From positions 14,385,918 to 14,449,917 of the forward strand of contig BROE01000020.1 of assembly GCA_036571765.1 (NCBI GenBank): DNA of 64,000 bases. The letters run 5' to 3'. Made by a program: the position numbers and the translations under genes. Every line of letters begins with the position of its first letter. The stretch's first letter is position 1. Below, in pieces: positions 1 to 12,500 of the stretch. The DNA is from Plecoglossus altivelis (taxonomy: Eukaryota > Chordata > Actinopteri > Osmeriformes > Plecoglossidae). The notes beneath the pieces were generated by a model that saw only the letters and a list, made by a program, of their open reading frames with translations, searched no databases and was not told the DNA's origin.

Positions 1-3000
1 AGGCTTTTGAGAAACCCAAACCTGCAAAGGGCAAGGCTGAGGCTCACTTTGCTCTGGTGCACTATGCTGGCACTGTGGACTACAACATTAATGGCTGGTT
101 GGACAAAAACAAGGACCCCCTCAATGACACTGTTGTTCAACTGTACCAGAAGTCCTCAGTCAAACTGTTGTCCTTCCTGTATGCAGCCCATGCCTCCACT
201 GAAGGTAAAACATAAGGCAAAGCAAGTGGATGAATTAAGAGTATTTCTTGTTTTGAACAACATTTTCCTGTCTCCTTGCAGGTGAAGGAGGTGGTGCCAA
301 AAAAGCTGGTAAAAAGAAGGGTGGCTCCTTCCAGACTGTGTCTGCTCTGTTCAGAGTATGTACTTTTAAGAATAACAAATAAATGTTTCTTGTTAGGTGT
401 GTTTCTAAAACCTCACATGGTCTTTTCTGTACCACAGGAGAACTTGGGCAAACTCATGACTAATTTAAGGAGCACCCACCCTCATTTTGTGCGGTGCTTG
501 ATTCCTAATGAATCAAAGACACCAGGTTTGTGCTATGCATTATCTAAATACAGTTGTGTAAAATGTTGAAGATGGGAAATCCGAAATTACACAGTTAATC
601 AATTAAAACAAATCTTTTTTGCACAATAGGTCTGATGGAGAACTTCCTGGTCATCCACCAGCTGAGATGCAACGGTGTGCTTGAGGGCATTAGAATCTGT
701 AGGAAGGGCTTCCCCAGCAGAATCCTTTATGGTGACTTCAAGCAGAGGTAATTTGAAACATTACCAAGAGTCTTGGCTTTGGCAATTTGACAATCAGATG
801 TATAATTTGGTGTTTTTTCATTCTACTTAGATACAAAGTACTGAATGCTAGTGTCATCCCTGAGGGCCAGTTCATAGATAACAAGAAGGCTTCTGAGAAG
901 CTCTTGGGCTCTATTGATGTGGACCACACTCAGTACAAGTTTGGACACACAAAGGTAGTGAACTGTTTATTCAAACTTTGATCAGGATAGCTCATTCTAG
1001 TTATACTGAGTTCTAGTAATTATTCTTTACTTGTAGGTGTTCTTCAAAGCTGGTCTGCTGGGTACCCTGGAGGAGATGAGAGATGAGAAGCTGGCAGCTC
1101 TGGTGACCATGACTCAAGCTCTCTGCCGAGGTTTCCTCATGAGGAGAGAATTTGTCAAGATGATGGAAAGGAGGTACAGAGGTTCATTGTCATTTGGATG
1201 AAAAATCTTCAGAAATTAAATACTCTGCAGTTTCATAGGGTAAACGGATTACCATTTCCCCCCCCCAGAGAATCCATTTTCACCATTCAATACAATATCC
1301 GCTCATTCATGAATGTCAAAACATGGCCATGGATGAAGGTGTACTTCAAGATCAAGCCTCTTCTGAAGAGTGCTGAGACTGAAAAGGAAATGGCCCAGAT
1401 GAAGGAGACCTTTGAAAAAACAAAGGAGGATCTTGCCAAGGCATTGGCCAGGAAGAAGGAACTTGAAGAGAAGATGGTTTCTCTGCTGCAGGAAAAGAAT
1501 GACCTGCTGTTGCAAGTTCAATCTGTGCGTCTAATTCAAATGAGCAAGATGAACTGTTTTACTTTCTGGTTGTAGTATTTAAAGATAAGGTCCGTGAATG
1601 CATTTTAATGAACCATGCTGTGCATAACTAAAACCACATCCGATATTTCAGGAAAGTGAAAATCTCTCCGATGCAGAGGAGAGATGTGAGGGTCTCATTA
1701 AAGCAAAGATCCAACTGGAGGCCAAACTCAAGGAGTCAAACGAGAGGCTGGAGGACGAAGAGGAGATGAACGCGGAGCTGACTGCCAAGAAGAGGAAGCT
1801 GGAGGATGAATGTTCTGAGCTGAAGAAAGACATTGATGATTTAGAGCTCACTCTGGCTAAAGTGGAGAAGGAGAAACATGCCACTGAAAACAAGGTTCCA
1901 TGATCTCAATTTCAAAACAGCTACTGGTACATTTCAAGGTATGAAAAGTATCAATCTGACAGGAATCCATATTATATTTAGGTTAAAAACCTAACGGAGG
2001 AGATGGCATGCCAAGACGAGAGCATTGCCAAGTTAACCAAGGAGAAGAAGGCCCTCCAAGAGGCCCATCAGCAGACCCTTGATGACCTACAGGCAGAGGA
2101 AGACAAAGTCAACACTCTGACCAAATCAAAAACCAAGTTGGAGCAACAAGTGGATGATGTGAGTGGAATTCAGACAATATTTTCTGTTTACTCCATTTAC
2201 ATGAAATTATATAAACCTTCATACAAAACACAAAGAAACTCAAACTCAAGAAACTCAAAGACATACATACACATAAACTGAGGTATAAATCCATATCTTA
2301 AGCTATTTCTAACCTACCTTATCATTGCTTGTTAGCTGGAAGGTTCGTTGGAGCAGGAGAGGAAGCTTCGGATGGACCTTGAGAGAGCTAAGAGGAAGCT
2401 GGAGGGAGATCTGAAACTGGCCCAGGAATCCATAATGGATCTGGAGAACGACAAGCAACAGTCAGAGGAGAAGATTAAAAAGTAGGATTTTCTGCCTTGT
2501 TCTTCAATTTCAAGATGACTGTGTATATTTTTAAACATTTGTAGATTTACATTTATAACAAAAGTATTGTGCCACAAACAGGAAAGACTTTGAGACAAGT
2601 CAACTGCTCAGTAAGATCGAGGATGAGCAGACGCTTGGTGCTCAACATCAGAAGAAGATCAAGGAACTTCAGGTAAGATTTTGATTTGAAACTTTGAATG
2701 GATGTTTACCGTCTGCTCAAACTTAAGTAAAGAAGAATCCAACTACTTCATACATTTAAGGCCCGCATTGAGGAGCTGGAGGAAGAGATAGAGGCTGAGC
2801 GTGCTGCCAGGGCCAAGGTGGAGAAGCAGAGAGCTGATCTCTCCAGGGAACTTGAGGAGATCAGTGAGAGGCTTGAAGAAGCTGGAGGTGCAACATCTGC
2901 TCAGATTGAGATGAACAAGAAGAGAGAGGCTGAGTTCCAGAAGCTGCGGCGTGATCTTGAAGAGTCCACCCTGCAGCATGAGGCCACAGCTGCTGCTCTT

Positions 3001-6000
3001 CGCAAGAAGCAGGCCGACAGTGTGGCCGAACTGGGAGAGCAGATCGACAGCCTTCAGCGTGTGAAGCAAAAGCTGGAGAAGGAGAAGAGTGAATACAAGA
3101 TGGAGATCGATGACCTCTCCAGTAACATGGAGGCTGTTGCAAAATCAAAGGTAAAAGAGTGTATTAATGCTGTCAAACAAAGAGCCCAACTCAAAATATA
3201 AAACATTAACATACAAATTTCTTTCCACAGGCCAATTATGAAAAGATGTGTAGGTCCTTAGAAGATCAACTCAGTGAGCTCAAAACCAAGAATGATGAAC
3301 ATGTTCGACAGCTCAATGACTTGAGTGTACAAAGAGCAAGACTTCAAACTGAAAATGGTAGGTAATTACAAATGAATCAGATGTATGGATATTTTCAAGA
3401 GATGGTTGAGCAATACAATTGTACAATATTTCAGTGTATTTTTTATAATGTTACCACATTAATATCATTACACTATATCTTTAAAATGTGCATTGCTGTG
3501 TGGAGACAATGTCAGTAACATGTATGCATAACATAAAGGTACAATCTCTTTACTAAGGTGAATATTGCCGTCAGCTTGAGGAGAAAGAGGCTATTGTCTC
3601 CCAGCTGACCAGAAGTAAGCAAGCCTACACTCAGCAGATTGAAGAGCTCAAGAGACACGTGGAAGAGGAGGTTAAGGTATGACTTCGGGTCAAATCAGAA
3701 ATACAATTTGTGAACAATACTTGTATACATGCTACATGCAATTATTTAACGGATGCAAATTTGTACTCAAAGGCAAAGAACGCCCTGGCCCATTCTATGC
3801 AATCAGCACGCCATGACTGTGAACTGCTCAGAGAGCAGTTTGAGGAGGAGCAGGAGGCCAAGGCTGAGCTGCAGCGTGGCATGTCTAAGGCCAACAGTGA
3901 GGTGGCTCAGTGGAGATCCAAATACGAGACTGACGCCATCCAGCGCACTGAGGAGCTTGAGGAGGCCAAGTAATGAGTTGCTGTTTTGATTCAGTGCTAT
4001 CGGAATGGTTGGAATTAGATTGGAATGACCAAGGCTTGGATTGTGATATAAAACCTTTATATTTTCTTGTAGGAAAAAGCTGGCTCAGCGGCTGCAGGAT
4101 GCGGAGGAATCTATTGAGGCTGTAAACTCCAAGTGTGCCTCTCTGGAGAAGACCAAGCAAAGACTGCATGGTGAAGTGGAGGACCTCATGATTGATGTGG
4201 AGAGAGCTAATGCTCTGGCTGCAGCTCTTGATAAGAAACAGCGAAACTTTGACAAGGTAAAGTGTTGGAGAAAAAGACACGGAATCTTTTTGGATTCATT
4301 TGTCTGAATAATTTGTGGCAAGATTAGCAGTTTGGAATAGGTGGCTGTGAAATGAAAAAACACATAAATCACATTAACATTTTAATTATACTTCCAGGTT
4401 CTTGCAGAATGGAAACAAAAATATGAGGAAAGCCAGGCAGAATTAGAGGGTGCTCAGAAGGAGGCTCGTTCTCTCAGCACTGAGATGTTTAAGATGAAGA
4501 ACTCCTACGAAGAAGCTCTGGATCATTTGGAGACTCTCAAGAGAGAAAACAAGAACCTTCAACGCAAGTGCCACTAAGTATAAGTAGCATGCAAAAATAT
4601 TCACAGTCTGGCATCAAACAAATCCTAATTTGTTGTTCATCGCTGTTCCACCACAGAGGAAATCTCGGACTTGACCGAACAAATCGGTGAGACTGGCAAA
4701 ACAATTCATGAACTTGAGAAAGGAAAGAAAACAGTGGAGGGAGAGAAGACTGAGATCCAAACTGCCCTAGAGGAGGCAGAGGTAATGGCATTCAGAGATA
4801 GATCTTAAATGATGACCTTGATGTGCATCAAACAACTCTATCAAGCTGAAGATCTGCATTGAATTAAGGTTGTTTCTGCTCTGTATTTCACAGGCCACAC
4901 TGGAGCATGAAGAATCCAAGATTCTTCGTGTCCAGCTTGAACTCACACAGATTAAAGGTGAAGTTGATAGGAAGCTGTCGGAGAAGGATGAAGAGATGGA
5001 GCAGATCAAGAGGAACAGCCAGAGAGTGATTGACTCCATGCAGAGCACACTAGACTCAGAGATCAGGAGCAGGAATGATGCCCTGAGAGTGAAGAAGAAA
5101 ATGGAGGGAGACCTCAATGAGATGGAAGTCCAACTGAGCCATGCCAACCGCCAAGCTGCTGAAGCTCAGAAACAACTGAGAAATGTCCAGGGACAACTCA
5201 AGGTGAAGTAGATCCATTGTAGGCAATATACACTGTGGAAAGTCCACTGTGGAATACACTGTGGGATATAAGTCTCTAACGTAGATGATTTTGACATCAG
5301 GATGCCCAACTGCACCTTGATGAAGCTTTGAGAGGACAGGAAGACATGAAGGAGCAGGTTGCCATGGTGGAGCGCAGGAACGCTCTAATGCTGGCTGAGA
5401 TTGAAGAGCTTAGAGTTGCTCTGGAACAGACAGAGAGAAGCCGCAAAGTGGCTGAGCAGGAGCTGGTTGATGCTAGTGAGCGTGTGGGACTGCTGCATTC
5501 TCAGGTAGATAAACGAAAGAGATGTGGTTTCACTTTTATACTGTAGCAATAGATGGGTAAGGAACCATCTATAGTAGTGTTAACGTTATTGCTTGATCTT
5601 AATTTAATCAGAATACAAGTCTCATCAACACCAAGAAGAAGCTGGAGACTGACCTTGTTCAGGTTCAAGGTGAAATTGAAGATATCGTCCAAGAATCAAG
5701 AAATGCAGAGGAGAAGGCCAAGAAAGCCATCACTGATGTAAGTTTACATTTCTGTGTGTATATGATAATAATGTATGTAGTGATTTATTATAGATAATGG
5801 TATCCATAGAGTTGCCCTTTTTACATGCACATTAAATACACAAAACAAAATAACATTGCAGGCTGCCATGATGGCAGAGGAACTGAAGAAGGAACAGGAT
5901 ACCAGTTCTCACCTTGAGAGGATGAAGAAGAACCTGGAGGTCACAGTCAAGGACCTGCAGCACCGTCTGGATGAGGCAGAGAATCTGGCCATGAAGGGTG

Positions 6001-6886
6001 GAAAGAAACAGCTCCAGAAACTGGAGGCTAGGGTACATACTATTAATCTAGTTCAAATGTTTTACCTATAGATATAACATATCATAATATATGTCTTTTA
6101 AAAATATCTTTAGCTATTAATGTTACACCCCAAAAAGAAACACTGAATGCATCATTCTATATTAGGTTCGCGAGCTTGAGACAGAGGTGGAATCTGAGCA
6201 GAGACGTGGAGCTGATGCTGTTAAAGGCGTCCGTAAATACGAGAGGAGAGTGAAGGAGCTCAGCTATCAGGTACGGCTAAACTTTAAATTAAAAAAACAT
6301 TGGAAAGAACTATTAAGAACTATTGAGGAATCTAAAATACCATCGTCTGATTTGATATGGTTACTTTACAGACTGAAGAGGACAAGAAGAATTTGATCAG
6401 ACTTCAGGATCTGGTGGACAAGCTCCAGCTGAAAGTCAAAGCCTACAAGAGACAGTCTGAGGAATCTGTGAGTTAACATTTGTTATTTCTAAGTAAAAAT
6501 TTATAACTAGAATGACTTTAGTTGACTGTTTTGGGGTTATGAGTATGTCCATATGGAGTTTTGTGTTTGACCGGCTTATAGGAGGAGCAAGCCAACACTC
6601 ACCTGTCCAGGTACAGGAAGGTGCAACACGAGCTGGAGGAAGCTCAGGAGCGTGCTGACATCGCTGAGTCCCAGGTCAACAAGATGAGAGCCAAGAGCCG
6701 TGATGTTGGAAAGGTAAAGGTTGTAGCTGCTGCCAATCACAACAAAAATGTAAACTTTCTGTATCATGTTAACTTAATGTAAACTCTGTGAATAATTTGC
6801 TTTGTAGTTACAAGTATGTAGAAGGTAGTCTTACTGACTATCATCTCCTTTTGCTTCATTTCTAGGGCAAAGACACAGCTGAGTGA
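1..6886 (+). CDS. Sarcomeric myosin heavy chain, fast-skeletal-like (5' part missing)
   Basis: Thick-filament motor of striated muscle. The window starts inside the motor domain; 26 exons give 1,375 residues to the stop, about 70% of a ~1,935 aa myosin II heavy chain. Exons: 1-204, 282-355, 438-525, 630-747, 831-954, 1037-1173, 1269-1524, 1652-1894, 1982-2158, 2336-2481, 2582-2672, 2761-3150, 3231-3357, 3558-3676, 3773-3969, 4073-4256, 4398-4563, 4657-4781, 4894-5202, 5301-5504, 5612-5737, 5862-6032, 6166-6270, 6372-6467, 6582-6713, 6866-6886. The order is end of the upper 50K region, Gly/Lys-rich loop 2 (GGGAKKAGKKKGGSFQT), actin-binding and converter region, IQ motifs (exon from 1037), then about 1,100 residues of heptad-repeat coiled coil ending GKGKDTAE. 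Exon sizes 390/127/119/197/184/166/125/309/204/126/171 match the conserved vertebrate sarcomeric MYH pattern. One intron (from 4564) needs a GC donor. Fast-skeletal class is inferred from loop 2 and tail; the paralogue cannot be fixed. Confidence 0.96.
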
Positions 6887-6965
6887 AGACTTCAGCCAAG
6901 GTTACCACATTATCAATCATAGAATATGATGTTAATGTGAAACGTATACTTAGTTGTAGTCTCTA

Positions 6966-6971
6966 AATAAA
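6966..6971 (+). terminator. Poly(A) signal of the myosin gene
   Basis: AATAAA lies 80 bases after the TGA stop, giving a short 3' UTR that should be cleaved near 6,985-6,995. It faces a TTTATT (minus-strand AATAAA) at 7,002-7,007 that can serve the converging cacna2d2 gene. Confidence 0.75.
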
Positions 6972-6984
6972 TCGCATTATTCCC

Positions 6985-9558
6985 ATTTTGCCAGTTATTC
7001 TTTTATTCCACAAACTATATGTTGAAGGTATAGTTTTGTAAAGTAATCAAAAAAACTAAAGGCTTGACAACACAATTCTAAACAAACTATTTCAGACATA
7101 GAATCCGTGTTGTGTTTCGTGGCACTACCAGTAATAGAAACTAGTTTAATGGACACAGACATGTAATTCAAAATAAAATAAGATACATGACCGGAAGTAA
7201 ACAATTGACATGAGAGAAAAAGAGCACACCAAAAAGCTACATTGAAAAATATGAACAGCTTTTAATCACCAAATATCAGATATAAACATTTATATGATTT
7301 ATTTTGTATTTGATTAAATCTTTACAAAGTTGGTCTTCCTCCAACGATTGCTTGGCATCAGCTGTACAATAAATGAGGTGACATGGCTGGCACAAAGAGA
7401 GGAAGCTCTGTCCCAAGCAAATGACAACAGTAGCAGCAAACCAAATCAACTGCACGGAAAGACACTGACATTCATATTACTTCATACTTAATAAATACGA
7501 ATACTGTATACTTCATGTAAACTGCATACAATGCCCAGCCAAAATCCTCATAAACATTCAGCTATCCTTGAATTTCATTAAAAACAAACTGTGTGCATTA
7601 TAAATCAATGTCTCTACTTCATTGAGCACAGGTAAGATTGAGAATGCTCACGTCATGACATCGGCATCAGATTCCATGCAACCCCCCCCCTTTCCCCCAG
7701 TCTGTGGAACATCGCAGGTATCAAACCGGCCCACTTATTTACAAACTCTGACCCATGCACGCAAAGCTAGCATTTATCCTGTGAGAACTGACAGCGACAA
7801 TAATTTAGAACTTAATCCAACATTAGTCTATGTTTTCATTTGACCACTGTTGGATCTTTGTAGAACACCACTTTAATCCATCCAAAAGCATTTCGTCTGC
7901 CCTATTTGTTACCAAATGCCTCGTATAAATATCTTTACATATCTTTAAGGTGGCGTTCATGTTAAATCCCTCTCAGCAGAAGTGGTGGAAGGGAGTGAGC
8001 CCTCAGAAGGAAAAAGAAACAGAAAGTACCTATTGTAATCTACAGTATTCACACTGACTGTAATTTATGTGACAATACCATGCAGTTCAGTATCTTTTAA
8101 ACCCAACATATTCAATTATAACACTGACCTTAAAAGTAAGTAATAAACAGACTAGACTAGAGTCACAAAATGCTGTCTATAAATACATACACATTTGTTT
8201 TAATCAAGAATACAATGTTACTAAAATTAATACGGAAACCCTTGGTAAAATACCAGTCAAGTATCTTTTAAGCCGTTATTTGAAGAAGTGTGCTTCAGTC
8301 TGTTGCTTCACAGAGTCTTCATGATTGGCAAAAAATACTGCTTCAATGAAGGTAATGAGGATTCCAGTCATTGGACAGTGTCTGTGCTTTGGTCCAGGTT
8401 GACTTAGAACTATAGAACCAAGAGATGACACCAAGTGTCTCCGTTGGTTCATCCATGCTCCACATCTTTCTCCATTATCATAGAAAAAACATGGGTCAAA
8501 TATTCCTCCTGCCCAGGGGGCAGTGAAGATATACAGCAGCTGTTGTCAACTGTGTGTCTACTGTGCTTAGCTCCAAAACAGGAAATGTACAATTCAGTCC
8601 AGGACTGAACTAGCTTACCTTCTGCAGTCCATTAGTATTTAATCAATACAGAGCATCAAACTCTGTCATTCATCGTCTGGTTCATAGTCCTCACAAGTCA
8701 AATAGAATCTGTGTGCCGTTCTCAAGGGGCTGCGGGAACAATAAGATCCAAGTCCCTGCCAACCAATAGGAGTGCACCAAGGCACTGCTGGCTGGAAAGC
8801 CAGGTGGACATAAAAAGAAAATGTACAAATATTTCATCAAAACAGCTTGTCAAAAATATCACTGTATATCCACAAAGGCTCCGGGGCTACGCTCAGATCA
8901 GACGAGGAAGTAATCCACAAATAAGGTTCAGCATGGCAGCTGCATAACTAAAGCAAAACACCAAAAGCTGGCAATAAGCTACAGTCCCCATACAATAGCA
9001 TACACAAGTGCATGAGCTTTCAACATTAAATTAATTATTGTACAAGATGCAAGTTGAGGCTTCATAAGTGCTTCTTCAATGTTCCAAATGTATTCATAAA
9101 TGTTATCAAAATGTACAGTATGATAAGGTAGTCACACAGTATGTTCATCTGCTCATAGATATTATGTTTGATAAAAGAAAATTTAAAGAGACCAAAATGT
9201 GTATTTGTCAACAAACTATTCTTATCCAAGTTTTCGATCTCTCAGAGCCTTCTTGGCTTTTGGAAGCACAGCAATCCTACCAAGCGTTTGAGGAAGCATC
9301 AAAGTAAACGAATTGCGTGTTTTTCAGAGATGTGCATAATTAAAGATTATCCCTCTGTCATAACAATCTTGAGGTTTAAGATGGCAGGATGGCAAAGATA
9401 GAAAGGAAGGATGCACATACATTTTCATTTATGGAAGACACAATAACTATTGTTTTGGCAGAGGTCAAAAATGACCTGAGGTGATAACAGTATGTGTAAC
9501 GTGAAAACAGTTACAGAAATGGCAGGAATATGACCTTGACTTGGATCTGATCCAGATG
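6985..9558 (-). other. cacna2d2: Probable cacna2d2 3' UTR
   Basis: No coding frame of recognisable family lies here on either strand. The stretch follows the cacna2d2 stop codon and contains minus-strand AATAAA signals at 7,298-7,303 and 7,002-7,007, so it is most simply a long, A/T-rich 3' UTR of up to 2.6 kb, or a shorter UTR plus a little intergenic DNA. Its true end cannot be decided from sequence alone. Confidence 0.5.
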
Positions 9559-12500
9559 TTAGTGACAAAGGAGAACCAGGATCAATTGAACAGAAATGAG
9601 GATTCCAACAGAAGTCTGTAGTGAGTGGCCACGCCCACACTCAGTAGTGTTCTCCTTAATGAGGGAATAAAAAACGATTTGTTACATTGGGATAGTGATA
9701 ACCAGAGCACACATATCTGTGACTCTACACATCTCCTTACCCCAGCATTGTAGTCAAAGCAGGTAGCCGGTCCTTTACGATACCGCGCAGAGCTCAAGAC
9801 CTCACAGGGGTTCTCCTCCTGAACTGTAAACATGGGTTAAGAAGCTATCCGATTGGTTAACGAAGCCATTAAATGGGACTATAGGGGGACTGAACTGGTT
9901 CAGTCTTTAAACTCATAGAAAGGATACATTCTGTCCTGATCTGTGTCAGTTTTTCTATCTCACAGGAGCTGCAGGGCAACGTTTCAGCCACCACAAAAAG
10001 CAGGTTGGTGTTGTCTATCCTCTTAGCATGGAACAGCCTATGGAAAGAAACACCGTCAATGTCGACATCTATACAGAAAATGTGTGGTGGAAACATTCAA
10101 ATTGCTACTGCATACACACAAACCTGGAGCAGTTTCCGCAGTCCTGCAGCACGTTGTATGAGTTGGTAGTATTGGTGAAGTAAAACTGACTTTGGATGGT
10201 CACACAGCTGCTTTCCCTGATATCGAACCCTTCAGCCAGAATATCGCCTGCAATACACCCACACACAGTGTAACTCACATGGTAAATGAGCCAAGCTGGC
10301 TCGGACTCCCGTGTGTTGGGAGCACAAACCTGAGTGAAGCCAACTGTTGTACGCCAATCCATAGAGTAGCTGCTGTATTAAAGACCTAGGAAATGGACCA
10401 GAAAGCACACAGTGAGACAAAGAGGAGATGAGCTACAAACATTCTCACACAAATTCAGGAGTGAAGCACAACGGCACTGTTGCAGGATATGATCCTAGAG
10501 AAGGACGAGGAAAAACTGGCTGATCTGGTAGCTTGTTTTGTGCCTCTCCGTCATTCTATGAACTACTGTTGCCATAGCAAACGCACGTCTGTAGGTCCAG
10601 TTACAAACTTTGACCATGTTAGCATCAGTGGAACAGCACTCAAGATCACGATGAAAGCTAACGGGAGTCTCTCACCATGCCATTGCTGAACTCCACCAGG
10701 CCAGACTCAGGATATCTGCAATCGAGGGCTGAAACGTCCCATTGAGAAAGGAGTGACAGAGAACGCAACTCGTTATTCACAGGTATCATGGCAACGAAAG
10801 CATGTCTATGTTGATGATGTAATACAATAGGACATATGTAGAGTATCTGACCACAAAAATGCCCCTCGGTGCAGCGCCTGTGTGGCTGCTGCTGACAGGC
10901 TCACATGCTGACTGGTATTGGAAGGACTGGCGCCGGGCGTAGATGGAGTTGTTGTACAAGGCATGCATGAGGAAGGGGTCCACATCACCAAAGAAAAGGC
11001 CCACCTGCAAAAGCAATAGAAATTGTATTTGTAACCATATCTTCAAGACTTAATTCAATCGGTTTGGTCTATTTGATCCTCTGACAAGACAGTCAGTTTA
11101 ATCACACTAGCTACAATACTGTACCAGTGAAATGAGACAGCGTACCTTTTTCCAGTGATCCCTCTGATTGGACATGACCAGGAACCCCCCATCGTCAATC
11201 AGATAACACAGAAGGTCCTGGAAACAAAGTGTTGCATGGATTATCACAGCAGAGACAGATACGTAGGGAATCTGACAATCTCACTCCTTTCCCTCCCTTA
11301 AATTGTTATTCATTTGAACTCTATCCAACACAACATCGTTGTTTTTATGTTGCTGCAGGAATCAATCAGAAAAATTATATATATATTATATTCTTACATC
11401 AGTGTTAGCTTCACAGTCCATCTCACAGCTTCTGGAGGGACCACACTGTTTAATGGAAGGAAACATGAAATCATGTCTCTTTGAACTGACTAAAAATGTA
11501 TCCAGTTCAAACCACTTCACAGTCATGCTGCTCTTTTTTGCATTGAGCACATGCATTTAGGTACCTTGTGTGAGCCCTGGCGACTGTCTGAAACATTGCT
11601 GGCCAAGATCTTAAACTTGTCTACCCAAGCTTCAAAATCCAATTTCACTCCCACCACTGACAATGAAGACAAACAAGAAAGACATCGTGAGCTGCTTTGC
11701 GCCAAACACACATTTCATTACTTCCCAAAAATCAAATCATAATTATTTCCCACCTGCTGGTTTCAGAATCTTGCCTCCAAAATGAACGTCTACTGAGGAG
11801 CTGACCAGAATCCCTAAAGAGCCGTTCTCTGAACTCGCTGCCTCCTCCATTGCTACAACAAAGAGTTGACAGAGTTTACGTTGAACCAAATAGAAAATAC
11901 TGACCTTTGCTCAACAAGATCAAATATATCTTTGACATCTCATTACGTGGACTCACAGGCTCTGAGAGGAGGTCTAAACATGTAGCCCTTGTTGTCAAGG
12001 CTGCGGCGATAATAGTTGGAATTGAAGGGCTCCGGATCCTCCTCCCATGACTCAGCAGCACTGAGTCGTATGAAAGAGAACTCATTCCATAGCTCACCAG
12101 TATAAGGATACAGTCAAGTGACACGACATGAAAACAGGATTCTTCCCATAACCCACTTTTTGTTCGCTCACCTGTTGGGGAAAACCCGAGTAATGCCCCC
12201 ATCTGTTGCAGCAAATAAAGCCAGGAAGCCATACCTAAAGCACATGATACAGAGATGTCACTGTCTTTGGAATGCAGTGGGACATAAGACAAGAAGCATC
12301 ATCTTTTATAAACTCTCTAAATTTCACCAATTCAACATGTTTTCTTTTCTAGGTCTTTGGAAATAACCCTTTAAACCTATTATGGAACCAATACTTTTTT
12401 TGGCAGCAAACAAGACCGAGTCTTAGTTTTAGAAACAATATTATGAAGCTTTAAAAAACAACAATCACACATGCAAAGCTTATACATGCCCCCAATGTAT

